Shown here piece after piece: positions 1 through 7,204 of a stretch of 14,847 bases of DNA (position 1 is the stretch's first letter; each line of letters begins with the position of its first letter). A program made the position numbers and the translations under genes. A model generated the notes under the pieces. The model was not told the DNA's origin, ran no database searches, and saw only the letters and a list, made by a program, of their open reading frames with translations. Origin of the DNA: Alphaproteobacteria bacterium (GTDB lineage: Bacteria; Pseudomonadota; Alphaproteobacteria; Micavibrionales; Micavibrionaceae). The stretch lies in contig JAUILO010000054.1 of NCBI GenBank assembly GCA_030432775.1, forward strand, positions 1 through 14,847, read 5' to 3'.

Positions 1-51
1 CGCTTTGTGTAGCGTATCTTTCATCGCAAGACTCATGAAAAAATCATACAC
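1..51 (-). CDS. Possible 5' end of a gene leaving the left edge
   Basis: On the minus strand an open frame runs off the left edge. Candidate starts are GTG at 51, ATG at 36 (MSLAMKDTLHKA) and ATG at 24. A weak AGGG lies about 8 bases before the GTG; no clear Shine-Dalgarno precedes either ATG. The visible peptide is too short to recognise. It is offered because the next gene on the plus strand starts only at 318, leaving room for divergent promoters, and because a tandem repeat sits just upstream. It could equally be chance. Confidence 0.25.
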   Translation of the reverse strand, partial: MYDFFMSLAMKDTLHKA

Positions 52-317
52 GCATATAACCCTATTTGGAATAAGACTTTATTAAGAACACTGCATAAAG
101 AACACTGCCCAGATAATGAATTTAGTTTCAGCACATATTCAACATAGCCCGGTTATATACCCACCGGCGCCTGACTATATGTTGATCATGAACTTCTGGT
201 ATTATGTATTATAACTTGCATTTTTTCCCGTTTTTTTGATACTCTATATAACTTAAATAAAATAATGATCTTTCTATATTTTCCGGCAAATAATTCTGCT
301 GAAAACTATAGGAGAAA
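52..317. other. Intergenic region upstream of the methyltransferase-fusion gene
   Basis: AT-rich, with no credible gene. It contains the tandem repeat at 81-108 and two T-runs (about 222-237). A TTGATA at 236-241 could be a -35 box for the gene at 318, but no convincing -10 lies at the right distance. A Shine-Dalgarno AGGAG at 310-314 ends the region, only three bases before the ATG at 318. Nothing else was recognised. Confidence 0.5.
81..108. repeat. Two exactly adjacent 14-bp direct repeats
   Basis: Positions 81-94 read ATTAAGAACACTGC and 95-108 read ATAAAGAACACTGC, a 13/14 match with no spacer. The pair lies in the non-coding region between a possible leftward gene start near 51 and the rightward gene at 318. 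A tandem pair at this spacing could be a regulator binding site read as direct repeats, but no known operator was recognised. Confidence 0.6.
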
Positions 318-3305
318 ATGGCGATTATAAGAATGGGCGTAACTAACAAAAACAAGCACTCGATTGCTGACCATTCCGCGGATTCATTTACCGAGGATGA
401 AGACAGACGCGCGCTCAAACTCCCCGTCACAAAGACGCTTGAAAATTATTACGCCAAATATACAGACCTTAAAGGCATTCCCGCAGATACGATTAAGCGG
501 GCTTGGTTTACCATGTCCCACCTATTGCTGGAGCCGGGCGCATTTGTCATTGATATGGGCTGTTCTGATGGCGCAATGACCTTTGTCATGGCAACGTTGC
601 ATCCGGAAATCACATTTTTGGGCGTTGATGGCAACAGTAAGAAAATCACAAAAGCCCGTAACAAATTCGTGTTGCCAAATTTAAAGTTCAAAACTGCGGA
701 TATCACAAAAGACAGCACTTTTGAGAAAAACTCGGCCGATGCGATTATCAACTCCTTCATCTTGCACGAAGTGTATTCCAGTGCGCGTTACCGCGATAAA
801 CCTGTTGTCGAGCTGTTGGAAAACCAGTTCTCATACCTCAAAGATGAAGGTTACATGTTTATTCACGGCTATTCTATGCCGCCACCTGAAAAATACGTGT
901 TGATGGAAATGCCTGATACACAAAGCAGCAGTGAAGCGCTGCAAGACCTGTCTGAACCTGATTTACTTGTGTGGTTTTCCGAACATGCAAGACCAAGTGA
1001 AGATGTTGGCTGTCATGGTTTCTTCCTCGAAGAACTGCCGGCACGTTTCCCGAAAACCCGTTTATTCCGCCTGCCATATCGCTGGGCGTATGAGTTCATT
1101 ATCCGCAAGGATAACCGTAAGGACTGGGATGAAGAACTGCCAAAGCAATACACATTCTTTACACCGCGCGAATTCAGAAAAAATCTTCGTGGTCTTGGTG
1201 CCAGGGTGCAATACACCGCCCCCTGCTGGAGCGAAAGCAAAATCCGCGAATGTTTTGAAGGTCGCTTCCGCCTGATCGATGATGACGGCACGCAGCTTGG
1301 TTCACCGCCCACAAGCTTTATCACCGTCGCACAAAAAATTCCAAACGGCCAAAGTGTTCTTATTCAGGAAAGACGACCATCAAACGGCCAGACCGAAAGA
1401 CGTCTTGAAATCACATCCATGCGTAACGAGGTTAGCGGTAAAATCCATGAAATCGTTAGCCGTGGCATGGAGCTGACAGATATCCTGCCATACCGCGTTG
1501 CCAGTAATGGTGATCTTTATGTTTATGTTCAGCAATCTGTGCCGCGCGGTATATCAAATGCCATACCACGTAAAGGATTATCACTTGATGGCAAACGATG
1601 GTCAGGCCATATGACCGAGGCCATCTCGCTACCAACGGAAATCGTCATGGAATCTGAAACCGGACAATATAAAGACTCCGTCAAATTTGCCCGTGACTAT
1701 CTTGGCCTAAAACCCTTTATCGAAGCCTTGCTGCAAAAAGGACCATCCTTCTTTCCGGCGCCGGACTTTATTGATGAACGTATCCATACGCGTTACCTGA
1801 ACGTGACCGAGCCGACCGATAAAATCACACCGCGTATTTCCAGCGTTGAAACACATGGTTTTTTGAATAACAGCAAAATTCGCGAAATCAAGGCACAGCA
1901 CTTGCTGAATGCGATTTCAGTCGGATTAATTCCAAATTCTAATCTCGAAGTTCAAATTCTAAACCTGTTCCAGATGCTCGATAAAAAAGCCGAAAGCTGG
2001 AACGATAGCCCGCTTACACTGGATGTTGATACGCCAGAGCATCTGTTTGACGGTAAAGAACTTATGCGTTTGATCGGCGAGGCGGATTCAAGATTTAAGA
2101 AAACAAAGGGCAGCGTTGGCCAAATACGATCTATCCAGTCGGTTTTCGTTGATGAAGGTGTCGTTGAAGGTTCTATTAAGGGCATGCGCTCCAGCGATCT
2201 GGAATTCGTCCTTAATGGCGAACAGACACATAACAAGGCTGTTGTCCTGCCTCTGACCCGTGATGCACAATCAGAAGAAGTTATGGCCGGTGTCATTACC
2301 GAACACCTACCTGTGCCACAGAGATACCAAGGAACCGGTGCAACCATTAGTGCGCCGAGCTTTTCGCTTCCAGCAGAAGTCACAACAATCGAAGAAGCTA
2401 AAAAATTCGTCGCGGATCAATTCGGCGTTACTGTTGATAAAGTATCAAGACTTGGCGAGAGTTATTATTGTCACATCGGCGTTACACCAACACGTATATT
2501 CCCGTTTGCTGTGGCATCGACAAACCAGCCCTCAACGCCGTTTGGTGGTCCGGTCACATTTGCACCGCTCAAATATATTTACTACCTCACATGCGTATAC
2601 GCGCTTGAATATAACTATGCATTTGATGTGTCGTGGTTCATGTATGCCGCAACACGGAACCTGATGTATGATAGTGATATGAGCCGCAGCCTGGCGGATG
2701 GTTACAACATGCATCACGGCAGAGACCATAAATCAACAATTGAAACTGGCCTGAATATGAGCGGCCTCATGGGCAACAAAGAATATTCAGCCACAACAAC
2801 CAGCAGCGGCAGTGGCAGCTCTGGCGGCGGTGGATCATCATCCGGGGGGTATCAACCTTCTGCGCAAACAAGCACAGCCAGCGTTGACAACGGATCATCA
2901 TCTGGCGGCGGCGGATCAGGCAAGAAAAGAAAAGCCGAATCCACACCTATGTTCGCGCCGCAAGCTCCGGCGGTTGATGGCGCCGTTGCACAAACACAGG
3001 CACCAGCACCACAAATGCCTGCCAAGAAAGCAGCCAGCGATACCGCTACAACAGAGGCCGCCACACCCCAGAACACAACAACTGGCGAAACGGCCGCAGC
3101 CGAGACATCCTCCCCCATCACCGAGGCACAAATCGTCGATACATCGCTTCCACCGGCTGAATCCGTATCATTCCACAGCAGTTCACCAGATGCCGCCGAC
3201 ATAAATATTGATGTCAGCAACGATACATACTCGGCCTTTTCTAAAAAGCGTGCTAAGAAAAAGAAGAACGATAAAGACAACAATAAAGATTACGATGCCG
3301 CCTAA
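318..3305 (+). CDS. SAM-dependent methyltransferase fused to a Nudix-like region and a low-complexity basic tail
   Basis: A 995-residue protein. Residues about 70-190 form a class I methyltransferase domain: motif I VIDMGCSDGA at 77-86, acidic post-I loop FLGVDGN at 100-106, TADI at 127-130 and the strand ADAIINSFILHEVY at 140-153. Residues about 280-340 look like the end of that enzyme region. Residues about 345-475 and, more clearly, 605-735 resemble Nudix-fold strands and loops (for example AVVLPL, ISAPSFSLPAEVTTIEEAKK), but the catalytic REXXEE helix is not present. Residues 825-970 are rich in Ser, Gly, Thr and Ala, with two similar Gly/Ser stretches near 829-844 and 858-868, and KKRK at 869-872. 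The end, 976-983, is KKRAKKKK. The substrate is unknown. AGGAG at 310-314 sits only 3 bases before the ATG; ATG at 333 is an alternative start. The gene overlaps the next one by 11 bases, suggesting an operon. Methyltransferase assignment is firm; Nudix is inference. Confidence 0.85.
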   Translation: MAIIRMGVTNKNKHSIADHSADSFTEDEDRRALKLPVTKTLENYYAKYTDLKGIPADTIKRAWFTMSHLLLEPGAFVIDMGCSDGAMTFVMATLHPEITFLGVDGNSKKITKARNKFVLPNLKFKTADITKDSTFEKNSADAIINSFILHEVYSSARYRDKPVVELLENQFSYLKDEGYMFIHGYSMPPPEKYVLMEMPDTQSSSEALQDLSEPDLLVWFSEHARPSEDVGCHGFFLEELPARFPKTRLFRLPYRWAYEFIIRKDNRKDWDEELPKQYTFFTPREFRKNLRGLGARVQYTAPCWSESKIRECFEGRFRLIDDDGTQLGSPPTSFITVAQKIPNGQSVLIQERRPSNGQTERRLEITSMRNEVSGKIHEIVSRGMELTDILPYRVASNGDLYVYVQQSVPRGISNAIPRKGLSLDGKRWSGHMTEAISLPTEIVMESETGQYKDSVKFARDYLGLKPFIEALLQKGPSFFPAPDFIDERIHTRYLNVTEPTDKITPRISSVETHGFLNNSKIREIKAQHLLNAISVGLIPNSNLEVQILNLFQMLDKKAESWNDSPLTLDVDTPEHLFDGKELMRLIGEADSRFKKTKGSVGQIRSIQSVFVDEGVVEGSIKGMRSSDLEFVLNGEQTHNKAVVLPLTRDAQSEEVMAGVITEHLPVPQRYQGTGATISAPSFSLPAEVTTIEEAKKFVADQFGVTVDKVSRLGESYYCHIGVTPTRIFPFAVASTNQPSTPFGGPVTFAPLKYIYYLTCVYALEYNYAFDVSWFMYAATRNLMYDSDMSRSLADGYNMHHGRDHKSTIETGLNMSGLMGNKEYSATTTSSGSGSSGGGGSSSGGYQPSAQTSTASVDNGSSSGGGGSGKKRKAESTPMFAPQAPAVDGAVAQTQAPAPQMPAKKAASDTATTEAATPQNTTTGETAAAETSSPITEAQIVDTSLPPAESVSFHSSSPDAADINIDVSNDTYSAFSKKRAKKKKNDKDNNKDYDAA
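2826..2914 (+). repeat. Degenerate repeated Gly/Ser-coding DNA
   Basis: Two near-identical stretches encode Gly/Ser runs: a GGCGGCGGTGGATCATCATC copy near 2823-2842 and, in rearranged order, GGATCATCATCTGG followed by GGCGGCGGATCAGG near 2891-2915. The shared GGATCATCATC(C/T)GG blocks suggest local duplication expanded the linker of the 995-residue protein. Confidence 0.5.
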
Positions 3306-4236
3306 TAAACAATCCCTGTCATCCGCCCCCGCATCAGCGAGCATATTTGATCGCATGCTGATCCGGCAAAAGCGCGACCGCTATGCCGCTAAAAATGCAG
3401 AATATAACTTTCTTCATAACTGGACCGCACAACAAATCACCGACAGGCTCAAAGACATCAAGCGTACATTTCCATTAGGCCTTATTATGGGCCCGCGTTT
3501 TGATGAAAATATCCATGTAGATATCATCAATACCGCTGGCATCACAAAATCCGTCCATATGGATTTATCCTATAACATTGCGCGCACCCATTGCGCTCAC
3601 ACGGCTATTCAGGCCGATGAGGAATTCTTACCCATAAAAAGCGATAGTCTTGATATCGTATTAACAATACTGAACCTGCATACGGTAAATGACTTACCCG
3701 GCGCACTTATTCAGATAAACCGTGCATTAAAGCCTGATGGTGTTTTTATCGGCTCTATGCTTGGCGGTGAAACATTATATGAGCTGCGTGAATCTTTTAC
3801 GCAAGCCGAAATCAAGCTAAAAGGCGGCATAAGCCCGCGCGTTGCGCCATTTGCCGACAAAAAACAAATGGGCGCGTTGCTCCAAAGAGCCGGATATGCA
3901 CTACCGGTCGTTGATTCAGAAATTGTTACCATCACATATGATAATGTCTTTAAATTGATGCATGACTTACGCTATATGGCCGAAAGCAACAGCATTACAG
4001 ACCGCAGCAAAGATTACCCCGGAAAAGAGCTAATCATGGAAGCTGCACGTTATTATCAGGAAAACTTCACAGCCGCAGATGGAAAAATCGAAGCGACTTT
4101 CGAAATCATATTCCTTATCGGCTGGGCACCACATGAAAGCCAGCAACAGCCACTACGACCAGGAAGTGCGCAACACAGACTGGCCGATGCGCTATCATCC
4201 GAAGAAATAAAAACAGGGATCAAGAGCGCGCCCTGA
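3295..4236 (+). CDS. NDUFAF5-like methyltransferase-fold protein (BioC-like family)
   Basis: A 313-residue protein. The N-terminal segment IFDRMLIRQKRDRYA and the central block of DEEFLPIKSD, LHTVNDLPGAL, LKPDGVFIGSMLGGETLYEL and MAESNS match the NDUFAF5 branch of the BioC/UbiE methyltransferase superfamily, as does the late IGWAPHESQ. Human NDUFAF5 hydroxylates an arginine of complex I subunit NDUFS7; the bacterial members are mostly annotated only as methyltransferases. An oddity is motif I: where relatives have an LDLGCGxG-like SAM loop, this protein reads LGLIMGPRFDE, lacking the acidic residue and two glycines. SAM binding may be altered or lost. The ATG at 3295 is chosen because the family N-terminus begins just after it; the longer frame from 3208 lies inside the upstream gene. 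No strong Shine-Dalgarno is visible, and the 11-base overlap suggests translational coupling to the upstream gene. Confidence 0.85.
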   Translation: MPPNKQSLSSAPASASIFDRMLIRQKRDRYAAKNAEYNFLHNWTAQQITDRLKDIKRTFPLGLIMGPRFDENIHVDIINTAGITKSVHMDLSYNIARTHCAHTAIQADEEFLPIKSDSLDIVLTILNLHTVNDLPGALIQINRALKPDGVFIGSMLGGETLYELRESFTQAEIKLKGGISPRVAPFADKKQMGALLQRAGYALPVVDSEIVTITYDNVFKLMHDLRYMAESNSITDRSKDYPGKELIMEAARYYQENFTAADGKIEATFEIIFLIGWAPHESQQQPLRPGSAQHRLADALSSEEIKTGIKSAP

Positions 4237-4243
4237 TCCCTGT
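4205..4243 (-). terminator. Intrinsic terminator for the leftward DUF1192-guaC group
   Basis: A perfect 10-bp inverted repeat, ACAGGGATCA (4213-4222) and TGATCCCTGT (4234-4243), with an 11-base loop. Read on the minus strand the stem is followed by TTTTTATTTC, so it ends leftward transcripts. The rightward NDUFAF5-like gene stops with the TGA at 4234-4236, inside the right arm. On the plus strand there is no T-run, so it is a weaker terminator in that direction. Confidence 0.8.
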
Positions 4244-4276
4244 CTATAAACTTCATATATTATCAATAGTAATATA

Positions 4277-4654
4277 TTACTCGCCTGAAGCTTCTTTATT
4301 ACTAGAAGACGGCGTTGAATCTAGATTCAACTTTGTCGATGAGGACTTGCCTGATGAAGACTTTGAACGCTTTGGTTTAGGCGCAGAATTATCTCTGTTA
4401 CCATCTTTACCGCCGCCGCCATGCTGTCTTTTCGAAGAACGATGCGCCGGAATCGGGATCGGGTTGCTCGCCATTTGATCACGTTCACTAATCGCCATTT
4501 CAATTTCAAGACGCGCTGCGGCCTTACGTAGCTCATGCAATGCATCTAATAACTCTTCGCGGCCTTTGCGCTCGCTCTGGTCTGCATGCCATGTATCATA
4601 TTTGGCAAGACAATCTGCTGTTGCATTGCTCAATCTTTCTTTAATTTCTGACAT
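4277..4654 (-). CDS. Small hypothetical protein with helical N-terminus and Ser/Lys-rich tail
   Basis: A 125-residue protein of unknown function. Residues 1-60 look helical and charged (an ALHELRKAAARLEIEMAISERD stretch lies at 38-59), and a Pro-rich turn, NPIPIPAHRSSKR, is at 64-76. From about 79 on, the sequence is low complexity: GGGG, then PKPKRSKSSSGKSSS, then Ser, Asn and acidic residues. The ordered part looks like a conserved alphaproteobacterial hypothetical protein, but I cannot name a family. The ATG at 4654 is chosen because AAGGAAG lies about 7 bases before it; a frame extending to 4711 has no such signal. It lies downstream of guaC, separated by a possible terminator, and has its own strong terminator. 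The basic, Ser-rich tail resembles that of the 995-residue protein. Confidence 0.75.
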   Translation of the reverse strand: MSEIKERLSNATADCLAKYDTWHADQSERKGREELLDALHELRKAAARLEIEMAISERDQMASNPIPIPAHRSSKRQHGGGGKDGNRDNSAPKPKRSKSSSGKSSSTKLNLDSTPSSSNKEASGE

Positions 4655-4674
4655 CGCTTTTCTTCCTTCTATAT

Positions 4675-4713
4675 AAAAAACTAGTTTGTCACCATACCAA
4701 ATAGCAGACAAAC
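4675..4713 (-). terminator. Probable terminator or attenuator after guaC
   Basis: On the minus strand GTTTGTC (4713-4707) pairs with GACAAAC (4690-4684) across a 16-base loop, followed after TAG by TTTTTT (4680-4675). The stem is short and AT-rich, so termination may be partial, letting some transcripts continue into the gene starting at 4654. Confidence 0.5.
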
Positions 4714-4728
4714 GTAAAGCACAAAGAC

Positions 4729-5787
4729 TTAGCCTTCGGTGCCAAACACATTATTAAGCTGCTGGGTTACACGCACGAATGTTGTCCGTTTTGATAATTC
4801 TTTCAATGTCACCGCACCAACATAGGTACAAGATGAACGAACGCCGCCCAGAATATCCTGCAAGCTTGTCTCGACACTGCCACGATATGGAACACGCACA
4901 GTTTTGCCTTCACTTGCACGGTACTCGGCAACGCCGCCAGCATGTTTATCCATGGCTGTACCGCTGCTCATACCATAAAATTGAACATATTTTTCACCAT
5001 CTACATCAACAACTTCCATCTCGCTCTGATCGTGTCCAGCAAGCATGCCGCCAAGCATCACAAAATCTGCGCCGCCGCCAAAAGCCTTGGATAAATCACC
5101 CGGCACAGTACATCCGCCATCAGCACAAACCAGACCTTTCAAGCCATGCGCTGCATCCGCACATTCAATAACGGCAGATAGTTGCGGGTAACCAACACCG
5201 GTCATTTTACGTGTTGTACACACACTGCCCGGTCCAATACCGACCTTAACCACGTCAGCGCCACTTAGAACAAGCTCTTCAACCATTTCACCCGTTACAA
5301 CATTACCGGCCATAATCGTGACATCTGGTAATTTATCGCGCATACGACGAACAAATTCTGTAAATGGCTGGCTATACCCATTGGCCACGTCAATACATAA
5401 CTTATCGATACCTTTGCCAGTTTTGTGAATTTTGCTTTCTAAAAACGCATCAAGCTTTTCAACATCCTTGTCACCAACACCAATGCTGTACCAGACGTTG
5501 TCATTGCCGTTTTGTTCATAATACGCGATAAGATCTCCAATGTCGTAATGTTTGACCAGTGCAACACTGAGGCCATTGCCATCAGCCTTGAATGCCTTAG
5601 CCATGGCAAAAGTACCTACGCCATCCATATTGGCGGCAATAATCGGCACACCGTTATATTCACGGCCACTCCATTTGAACTTGTATGTGCGGCTAATATC
5701 AACTTCCTTACGGCTGCCAAGCGTTGAACGCTTTGGACGGATAAGAACATCTTTAAAATCTAGTTTTACATCTTCTTCAATACGCAT
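4729..5787 (-). CDS. guaC: GMP reductase
   Basis: A 352-residue GMP reductase, close to the 347 residues of E. coli GuaC. It reduces GMP to IMP and ammonia with NADPH in purine salvage, in the cytoplasm. Visible landmarks of the IMPDH/GMPR TIM barrel are the N-terminal LDFKDVLIRPKRSTL, NMDGVGTF near 53-60, the catalytic loop GIGPGSVCTTRKMTGVG with Cys190 and Thr192, the phosphate-binding CADGGC at 221-226, MLGGML at 244-249 and the flap GMSSGTAMDKHAGG followed by EYRASEGK with Glu288. There is no CBS insertion, which separates it from IMP dehydrogenase, as does the reductase-type flap. The ATG at 5787 is chosen because the family N-terminus starts there, with AAAGGTG about 10 bases upstream; the frame is open further up but overlaps the previous gene. 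It follows the DUF1192 gene by 25 bases. Confidence 0.95.
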   Translation of the reverse strand: MRIEEDVKLDFKDVLIRPKRSTLGSRKEVDISRTYKFKWSGREYNGVPIIAANMDGVGTFAMAKAFKADGNGLSVALVKHYDIGDLIAYYEQNGNDNVWYSIGVGDKDVEKLDAFLESKIHKTGKGIDKLCIDVANGYSQPFTEFVRRMRDKLPDVTIMAGNVVTGEMVEELVLSGADVVKVGIGPGSVCTTRKMTGVGYPQLSAVIECADAAHGLKGLVCADGGCTVPGDLSKAFGGGADFVMLGGMLAGHDQSEMEVVDVDGEKYVQFYGMSSGTAMDKHAGGVAEYRASEGKTVRVPYRGSVETSLQDILGGVRSSCTYVGAVTLKELSKRTTFVRVTQQLNNVFGTEG

Positions 5788-5812
5788 AATTACTTCACAC
5801 CTTTGTTTCGTC

Positions 5813-5998
5813 TCAGCTTTTAAACACACTCTCGGCAGCAGATATAGAGGCCTTCTTGACATCAATATCCTTTTCCACTCTGGCTATTTCCGATTTTAAC
5901 TCATCAATATATTCATGGAGTTCGTCGATAGATAAATCATCTAGCACCTTGGGTGTAAATTTATCTTTATGACGCGGCTGTTCAATGTCATCAAACAT
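5813..5998 (-). CDS. DUF1192 family small protein
   Basis: A 61-residue protein, acidic and helical: MFDDIEQPRHKDKF, then LDDLSIDELHEYIDELKSEI and a charged coiled-coil-like stretch to the end. Length and the LSIDEL-then-helix pattern match DUF1192, a small alphaproteobacterial family usually next to a quinone oxidoreductase gene, as here (divergent at 6099). Function is unknown. The ATG at 5998 is chosen over a TTG at 6034; a GAGG lies about 15 bases upstream, a long spacing. It is 25 bases before guaC and likely cotranscribed. Confidence 0.85.
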   Translation of the reverse strand: MFDDIEQPRHKDKFTPKVLDDLSIDELHEYIDELKSEIARVEKDIDVKKASISAAESVFKS

Positions 5999-6098
5999 TT
6001 TACGTTTTCTAAACCTCGTTGATTTGATCCCCAATAAGATTGACCGGAAAACAGATTACGGTCTGGGCGAATGAAACACAATAGAATATCATAAAGAA

Positions 6099-7088
6099 AT
6101 GATGCAATTTATACAGATCAAAGAATTCGGCAGCGCAGACCAGTTACAACTGGCCAGTTGTGATATCCCCTCCCCGCAAGATGGTGAGGTTTTAATAAAG
6201 GTTGTTGCCAGTGGGTTAAACCGTGCAGATATCTTACAGCGCAAAGGCCATTACCCCCCGCCAAGCGGAGCCAGTGATATTCCCGGACTTGAAGTTTCCG
6301 GCATTATCGAAAAAAGCAATTCACCACTATGGTCCAAGGGCGATAAGGTCTGCGCGCTGCTCGCCGGTGGCGGTTATGCCCAATATTGCACGGTTGACGC
6401 CCGTCTTTGCCTGCCTGTTCCAGAGCATATGTCCACCCAAGATGCCGCAGCCCTCCCCGAAGCGCTATTTACCGTATGGAATAACATCTTTGATATCGGA
6501 CAATTCAAACAAGGACAAACAATACTCGTACATGGCGGTTCATCCGGGATTGGCACAGCCGCAATCCAGATGGTCAAAGCGCTGGGCGGCACTATATACG
6601 TCACCGCCGGATCAGCCGAAAAATGTAATGCCTGTATAAAGCTTGGCGCAGATCTGGCGATTAATTACAAGGAAAGCGATTTTGCCGAAGAAATAAGAAG
6701 ATATGCCGATAGCCGGAAGATCGATCAAGGCGTTGATATTGTACTGGATATGGTGGGCGGTGATTACATTGCCAAAAACCTACCGCTGCTTCGTGAGTTT
6801 GGTCGCCATATCAGCATCGCATCACCAAACGGACGCATTGCCGAAATTGATATTGCGCGAATGATGATCAAAAAACTCACCATTACCGGTTCAACCCTGC
6901 GCGCCCGTCCCCTGCCGGAAAAAGTAAAACTGGCCGGCGCCTTGCGCGAACATATCTGGCCACTGGTCGAGGATAAAACAATACATCCTGTTATATACAA
7001 AACACTACCCTATCAAGACGTATCAGCCGCGCATGAATTAATGGAAACAAGCCAGCATATTGGGAAGATATTACTAAGCTGGGCATAG
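6099..7088 (+). CDS. NAD(P)H quinone oxidoreductase, PIG3-like zinc-free MDR family
   Basis: A 329-residue medium-chain dehydrogenase/reductase without structural or catalytic zinc. Landmarks: GLNRADILQRKGHYPPPSG near 55-73, typical of the PIG3/TP53I3 branch; the cofactor loop VHGGSSGIGTAAIQMVKA near 144-161; GADLAINYKE near 193-202; DMVGGDYI near 217-224; and the final TSQHIGKILL. Family members reduce quinones with NADPH by one electron or act as enoyl reductases; the substrate here is not evident. Two adjacent ATG codons at 6099 and 6102 could start it; the Shine-Dalgarno is weak (AAAGAA). It is divergent from the DUF1192 gene across a 100-bp gap and followed by a terminator at 7090-7139. 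Confidence 0.92.
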   Translation: MMQFIQIKEFGSADQLQLASCDIPSPQDGEVLIKVVASGLNRADILQRKGHYPPPSGASDIPGLEVSGIIEKSNSPLWSKGDKVCALLAGGGYAQYCTVDARLCLPVPEHMSTQDAAALPEALFTVWNNIFDIGQFKQGQTILVHGGSSGIGTAAIQMVKALGGTIYVTAGSAEKCNACIKLGADLAINYKESDFAEEIRRYADSRKIDQGVDIVLDMVGGDYIAKNLPLLREFGRHISIASPNGRIAEIDIARMMIKKLTITGSTLRARPLPEKVKLAGALREHIWPLVEDKTIHPVIYKTLPYQDVSAAHELMETSQHIGKILLSWA

Positions 7089-7089
7089 G

Positions 7090-7139
7090 CGTAAAAGCGC
7101 TTCGGCGCTACGTTAAATATAACGGAAGCGCATTTTTTT
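7090..7139 (+). terminator. Terminator with an alternative upstream hairpin
   Basis: GCGCT (7105-7109) and CGTT (7111-7114) pair with AACG (7121-7124) and AGCGC (7127-7131), followed by ATTTTTTT: an intrinsic terminator. Just upstream AGCGC (7096-7100) can instead pair with the same GCGCT across a TTCG tetraloop, extended by CGT/ACG. The two folds exclude each other. Confidence 0.7.
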
Positions 7140-7204
7140 CTGGCTTTACAGGCATAAATCATTATATTGCATGTATTCTTCCCAAAATCGCAATGCGGAG
7201 ACCT

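Noticed and set aside
1952..2383. A 143-codon minus-strand ORF inside the 995-residue gene
   Set aside because: Fully antisense to the better-supported gene, with Ser/Arg-rich composition typical of a shadow frame.
2852..3283. A 143-codon minus-strand ORF with a hydrophobic start, opposite the low-complexity tail
   Set aside because: It is antisense to biased Ser/Ala/Lys codons of the long gene, which leaves the opposite frame open; no ribosome-binding site and no recognisable protein.
3208..3294. Extended N-terminus of the NDUFAF5-like protein
   Set aside because: These codons lie inside the upstream gene and read as basic residues with no family similarity; the ATG at 3295 fits the family start.
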